A DNA stretch of 34,769 nt from a virus. Below are positions 31,625 through 34,769 of this stretch, in pieces. A program made the translations under genes and the position numbers. The notes beneath the pieces are model-generated. The model searched no databases. It saw only the letters and a list, made by a program, of their open reading frames with translations, and was not told where the DNA came from. The DNA is taken from IMG/VR virus record IMGVR_UViG_3300009158_000118, positions 1 to 34,769 of that record; one strand, 5' to 3'. Within the stretch, counting starts at the first letter, position 1; every line of letters begins with the position of its first letter.

Positions 31625-32341
31625 TTACCAATTGATTTTAAATGATGGACCATTTTGTCCGTTAATAATTTTGTTAATTTCATTAAACATGTCACTGCAA
31701 TCCCATGCTGTTTTTGTATAAGCAGCTGAAGCTGGGTGACTCACTTTGACTATATAATGATGTTCACCAATCATACTTTCAAGTTCTTGGGCTTGTTTAC
31801 CCATTAGGACAAATATCAATCCACTATCTGTATAGTTTAATATGTCCATAGTGTATGCTATAAACTCTTGCCATATTGCATAGTGTGATCCAACTTTATC
31901 TACTTGGCAGGTGAGGGCTGAATTTAATAACAGCACTCCCTGGTTTGCCCATCTGGTAAGATTTGGGTCTTGATAAGTTGGAAATTCTTGATGTATTGTA
32001 ACTTCTATAGCATCAAATATATTCTTGAGACTAGGTTGTGGTTTCATTGTATTACTACATGAGAAAGCAAGCCCGTCTGCCACACCCAAATGAGGGTATG
32101 GGTCTTGTCCAATCATAATAACTTTTAGTTTATTATGTGGACATTCTTCAAATGCTCTAAACACTTGTTTTAGAGGAGGAGTAAATCTTTTACCATCTTC
32201 TCTTAATCTATATAGCTCAGCTAGTATTTTATCAAAATCAGAGCTTTGCACAAAACCTTTAAGCTTGTCAGCCCAGCCTGAAGGTCTCAATCTCTCTACT
32301 AGCTTGAGTTTTATCTCTTCTAAGTTTATCTGTTCTGTCAC
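31625..32341 (-). CDS. ung: Uracil-DNA glycosylase, family 1
   Basis: The 238-residue enzyme removes uracil from DNA by cleaving the N-glycosidic bond, starting base excision repair. The catalytic loop GQDPYP is at 78-83 with Asp80 as the water-activating residue, LAFS at 91-94, LLLNSALT at about 137-144 and H202-P-A-S in the minor-groove loop, where E. coli has HPSP. Length matches the family (about 230). UDG genes are common in crAss-like phages, where they may protect A+T-rich genomes. It lies between a 130-residue hypothetical gene and the 31279-31623 gene, with a 1-base gap to the latter. Confidence 0.92.
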   Translation of the reverse strand: MTEQINLEEIKLKLVERLRPSGWADKLKGFVQSSDFDKILAELYRLREDGKRFTPPLKQVFRAFEECPHNKLKVIMIGQDPYPHLGVADGLAFSCSNTMKPQPSLKNIFDAIEVTIHQEFPTYQDPNLTRWANQGVLLLNSALTCQVDKVGSHYAIWQEFIAYTMDILNYTDSGLIFVLMGKQAQELESMIGEHHYIVKVSHPASAAYTKTAWDCSDMFNEINKIINGQNGPSFKINW

Positions 32342-32373
32342 AAAAACTATATTAAATTTGTTACGAAATGATT

Positions 32374-32766
32374 TTACTGAAGAGGAAAATTAACTTCTTC
32401 TCCAATTTCTATTGCTGCTTGTATAGCTAGGGATAATTCGTCCCTAGAACAGTCTCCAAAACTTTTAGCTAGAAAATATTCTTTACCTGCAACTTCTCTA
32501 GATATGCAAAGCCCAGCCCTATCTTTTACCAGTAATTTCATATTTTCCACTGTTTCACCAATGTGCATGGATAAATGCTTAAGCATTACATGAAGTTTAG
32601 CAAGCTGTGGAAGTGTTCCATCATCATGCTGCAGCTCATAAAAGAATTCTACTATAGCTCCATCTGTTAGTTTAGAAACAAACTTTTCATATTGTTTCAT
32701 GTCTGCCAGAGATATTGGTTTAAGAAGACCTCTTTCTTTTTTATATTTACCGTTTAAATGATTCAT
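32374..32766 (-). CDS. Hypothetical protein (130 aa)
   Basis: The product is mainly helical with a basic N-terminus (NHLNGKYKKERGLLKP), a central amphipathic part (QLAKLHVMLKHLSMHIGETVENMK) and an AGKEYFLAKSFGDCSRDEL segment. No catalytic motif is seen. It overlaps the helicase gene by 4 bases, so the two are probably translated together, which suggests a partner protein of the helicase. Confidence 0.72.
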   Translation of the reverse strand: MNHLNGKYKKERGLLKPISLADMKQYEKFVSKLTDGAIVEFFYELQHDDGTLPQLAKLHVMLKHLSMHIGETVENMKLLVKDRAGLCISREVAGKEYFLAKSFGDCSRDELSLAIQAAIEIGEEVNFPLQ

Positions 32767-33854
32767 ACGTCAAAGAATTTAATTTTTTTATCGTCAAGAT
32801 CCTTAAGTGCTTCTTCCACCCATTTCTCATCTACTGTGTCTTTGTAACAAAGAATGTGTACAATAGCTGTTTCTGTAGGATTAAGCCTTAATAATCTTCC
32901 TATACGTTGATTACTCTTACGTTCATTACCATATGCATGCATAATTATACCTGCTCTTAGATTTGGAATATTTACACCTTCATTCAATTGCATTACACAA
33001 CTAAGCTTAGTGATATGATCATTACCAAAAAGATCTAAGTTACCTTCAGAATCAGGATTTTTAGAATGGTATGAGTGTTCACATATTCTATCTGCCTGGT
33101 CCTGGGTATTACAAAATATTATACATTTGTCTTCTATATCATTTAGAAGATTTTTCCCGTATGCTTCTTTAGTTTTGAAATCCATCATAGCTCTCATTCT
33201 CATTACAGAACTTATCTGTCTTTGTTTGGGAGAGTTAGCTTCATAAACTCTTTCAGTCCAGTATGCATAGTTTTTCATTTCAGAAGTCCAAAACTCTTTG
33301 TCTTTAAGTTGTACTCTTATGTTGTTACTATTGGAAAGACTCATCTTATGTACTATAATTCTATAGTCGTTAAGAATTTCATCATCAACAGCATCATCTG
33401 TAATGTAAGTAAACTTCATTGGACAAAATTGATTAACCATTCTACCTTTTTCTGAATCAGCATATCTAGGTGGTGTACCGGTAAGACCTAATAGTCTTCC
33501 TGAAAATCCTTCTAAAAATTGCACATGGTTAGTCAATAAGCTATGACATTCATCTAATATTACTACATCGTAGTCGTAATTATTATGTTTATTTAAGGAT
33601 AGGTATGTAGTAAATTCTATACCCTCTATACCGATATTAAATTTTTTAGCATCATTTTTCCAAGATTCAAATATAGAGAGCTTCGGTGCTACTACTAGCA
33701 CACGAAGCTTCCCCATATTCTTCCCCTGTAAATGATTTAAATAATTAAGACCGATAAGAGTTTTACCAACACCCATAGATATCCCTAATCCACATCTGTT
33801 ATTGTTCAATGCTACATTTAGAGCATCTTTTTGGATTTGGTCTCTTTTACTCAT
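32763..33854 (-). CDS. SF2 helicase (SNF2/Rad54-like DEAH-box type)
   Basis: The 363-residue protein has the main superfamily 2 motifs: Walker A with GVGKT at 28-32, RVLVVAPKLS (Ia), VVILDECH at 97-104 (II), LLGLTGTPP at 121-129 (III), a CIIFCNT strand opening the second RecA domain, NEGVNIPNLRAGI (V) and QRIGRLLRL (VI, arginine finger). It couples ATP hydrolysis to movement on DNA. Short compact forms with both RecA domains and little else are common in phages and are annotated as SNF2-like in crAss-like genomes. It could act in replication restart, recombination or transcription. Its ATG overlaps the TAA of the small gene upstream by one base (TAATG), a coupled start. Confidence 0.87.
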   Translation of the reverse strand: MSKRDQIQKDALNVALNNNRCGLGISMGVGKTLIGLNYLNHLQGKNMGKLRVLVVAPKLSIFESWKNDAKKFNIGIEGIEFTTYLSLNKHNNYDYDVVILDECHSLLTNHVQFLEGFSGRLLGLTGTPPRYADSEKGRMVNQFCPMKFTYITDDAVDDEILNDYRIIVHKMSLSNSNNIRVQLKDKEFWTSEMKNYAYWTERVYEANSPKQRQISSVMRMRAMMDFKTKEAYGKNLLNDIEDKCIIFCNTQDQADRICEHSYHSKNPDSEGNLDLFGNDHITKLSCVMQLNEGVNIPNLRAGIIMHAYGNERKSNQRIGRLLRLNPTETAIVHILCYKDTVDEKWVEEALKDLDDKKIKFFDV

Positions 33855-34099
33855 TAGTCAAATACTCTTTGTACTGTGTTATCAAAAGGATTAAACTCCA
33901 CTTGATTATATGACTTGTACTTCCCTTTAGGAAATACCATTTTATCATGTTCGTCATGAGTGAGTATACCCATATCTTTCAGCATAAAAGTTATGCTGTC
34001 TGTATTTTCTATGTATTCCATGTCTTTTTTAGACTCTAGAATGTGCTTATGTCCAATGATTTCTCCTTCACCCAGGACAATACGTTTACTTTTTTTCAT
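33854..34099 (-). CDS. Small hypothetical protein (81 aa)
   Basis: The 81-residue product has a basic start (KKSKRIVLGEGEIIGHKHIL) and then an acidic helix, ending in an aromatic/acidic stretch (NQVEFNPFDNTVQRVF). The GEGEIIGHKH segment resembles a short beta hairpin. It overlaps the 58-residue gene upstream by 14 bases and the helicase start by 1. No family recognised. Confidence 0.68.
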   Translation of the reverse strand: MKKSKRIVLGEGEIIGHKHILESKKDMEYIENTDSITFMLKDMGILTHDEHDKMVFPKGKYKSYNQVEFNPFDNTVQRVFD

Positions 34100-34262
34100 G
34101 TTTGTAAAAATTGGTTTTATATTTATGATAAGAAATTTTAATTAATGGAGTCCATCTCCATCCTTTGTAATATATTCTCCTGGCTATTAAATAACCATTT
34201 TTTAAGGACATGAATTTATAATAGTTCCACTTAGTGAAACTAATAAAATAGAATGATTTCAT
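34086..34262 (-). CDS. Small basic hypothetical protein (58 aa)
   Basis: ATG at 34262 opens a 58-residue frame ending at TAA 34086-34088. It is rich in Tyr, Trp, Phe, Lys and Arg (KSFYFISFTKWNYYKF, RRIYYKGWRWTPL, then KISYHKYKTNFYKHEKK). It overlaps the next start by 14 bases, as other small genes here do, and fills a 186-base hole. The aromatic-basic pattern suggests nucleic-acid or membrane-surface binding; no family recognised. Confidence 0.55.
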   Translation of the reverse strand: MKSFYFISFTKWNYYKFMSLKNGYLIARRIYYKGWRWTPLIKISYHKYKTNFYKHEKK

Positions 34263-34285
34263 TGGAATAGGTTAGTAAAAATTAA

Positions 34286-34768
34286 TTAATCATCTAAATC
34301 GTCTGCATCTTCATTTTGGAATAGCACTTCCACACTTCTAAGTGTTCCATCATCCATGTAATGTGCAATCACTGGATACATACCATCTCCAAATGCTGTA
34401 CTAAATGCTACACCTGCTCCTACATGTCCAAGGTTAAAATTAAGTTCACCATGTCCATCTTCAGATAGTGTGGCTTTAGCACATGCATTATAACTAAATG
34501 GATTAATAGCTTTTTTAGTATCAGGAAGTTCTTCCCATTCTCCAGTAGCTATTAGTTCATTCATATTCTTTCCACCATATATTTCTATAGGTTCTGCATA
34601 GTTTCCAAAGTCTATTCTATAAGTAAGCTTATTCTTTGTGTCTTTGTGTTGGTAAGCTCTAAAGTCTTCAAAGTCTTCCTTCACCCATTGACTGTCTATA
34701 TAACATGGGTCACATAATAGGAGTTGACCTGAATCAACTCCTACATGACCAATTAGTTTTGTACTCAT
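34286..34768 (-). CDS. Conserved-type hypothetical protein with DPCYI motif
   Basis: The 160-residue acidic protein starts with strands and a GQLLLCDPCYI motif near residues 14-24, a pattern I recall from a group of small phage/bacterial proteins of unknown function (G-x-x-x-x-x-DPCY). A middle part (RIDFGNYAEPIEIYGGKNM) and a Gly-rich hydrophobic centre (GHVGAGVAFSTAFGDGMYPVIAHY) suggest a compact beta domain. The C-terminus is very acidic (NEDADDLDD). The start ATG is at the right edge, preceded by only one base here, so upstream regulation cannot be seen. Confidence 0.7.
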   Translation of the reverse strand: MSTKLIGHVGVDSGQLLLCDPCYIDSQWVKEDFEDFRAYQHKDTKNKLTYRIDFGNYAEPIEIYGGKNMNELIATGEWEELPDTKKAINPFSYNACAKATLSEDGHGELNFNLGHVGAGVAFSTAFGDGMYPVIAHYMDDGTLRSVEVLFQNEDADDLDD

Positions 34769-34769
34769 A

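Noticed and set aside
31021-31645. Two plus-strand frames opposite the MoxR-type and neighbouring genes (31021-31278 and 31286-31645)
   Set aside because: Cys/Val/Ala-rich shadow translations opposite well-supported minus genes; no promoter or leader seen.

Overview
The window looks like part of a tailed double-stranded DNA phage genome infecting a Bacteroidetes host, most likely a crAss-like phage (Crassvirales type) or a close relative. The reasons are: DNA that is strongly A+T rich by eye; start codons preceded by A-rich leaders rather than Shine-Dalgarno sites; TAnnTTTG elements of the Bacteroidetes -7 promoter class; and the gene content. That content is giant plus-strand proteins, one carrying a DFDID RNA polymerase signature, facing a minus-strand replication block with family B DNA polymerase, primase-like Toprim protein, DnaB-like helicase, SF2 helicase, uracil-DNA glycosylase, Sak4-like ATPase and PD-(D/E)XK nuclease. 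No tRNA, rRNA, CRISPR array, integrase or insertion sequence was seen. The lineage call is inference from gene content; no similarity search was possible.

Layout. (1) 1-12541, plus strand: giant, probably virion-associated, transcription proteins. The first is cut by the left edge and carries the polymerase signature plus DUF4326-like and SLOG-like domains. The second (PD-(D/E)XK nuclease domain) and third (charged, with hydrophobic C-terminal segments) appear to be one about 2,243-residue protein split by a -1 frame change at an A-rich stretch near 8590. (2) 12542-12569: hairpin terminator between the convergent blocks. (3) 12587-25672, minus strand: replication, recombination and nucleotide metabolism: DUF5522-like/cREC fusion, dNMP kinase, DUF932-like protein, PolB, PD-(D/E)XK nuclease, a run of very small overlapping genes, HNH nuclease, primase-like protein, SSB-like protein, Sak4-like ATPase, DnaB-like helicase and a protein ending in a DnaA domain IV. 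Minus-strand hairpin terminators followed by TAnnTTTG elements divide it into sub-operons. (4) 25673-25795: A+T-rich divergent spacer. (5) 25796-28263, plus strand: lysis/host-interaction cassette with small membrane proteins, a C1q/TNF-like jelly-roll protein, a spanin-like membrane protein, GH24 lysozyme, a 21-residue lipopeptide precursor and a 42-residue basic protein, closed by a strong terminator. (6) 28355-34768, minus strand: VWA protein and MoxR-type AAA+ ATPase pair, uracil-DNA glycosylase, SF2 helicase and small hypothetical genes.

How the parts may work together (inference): the polymerase may enter the cell with the virion to transcribe early genes. The minus block would then replicate and repair the genome (DnaA-like and DnaB-like proteins, primase-like protein, PolB, SSB and Sak4-like ATPase, UDG, dNMP kinase), and the plus cassette would end the cycle. 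The least understood parts are the MoxR/VWA chaperone-like pair, the DUF5522-cREC fusion, the split giant protein and the minimal lipopeptide.
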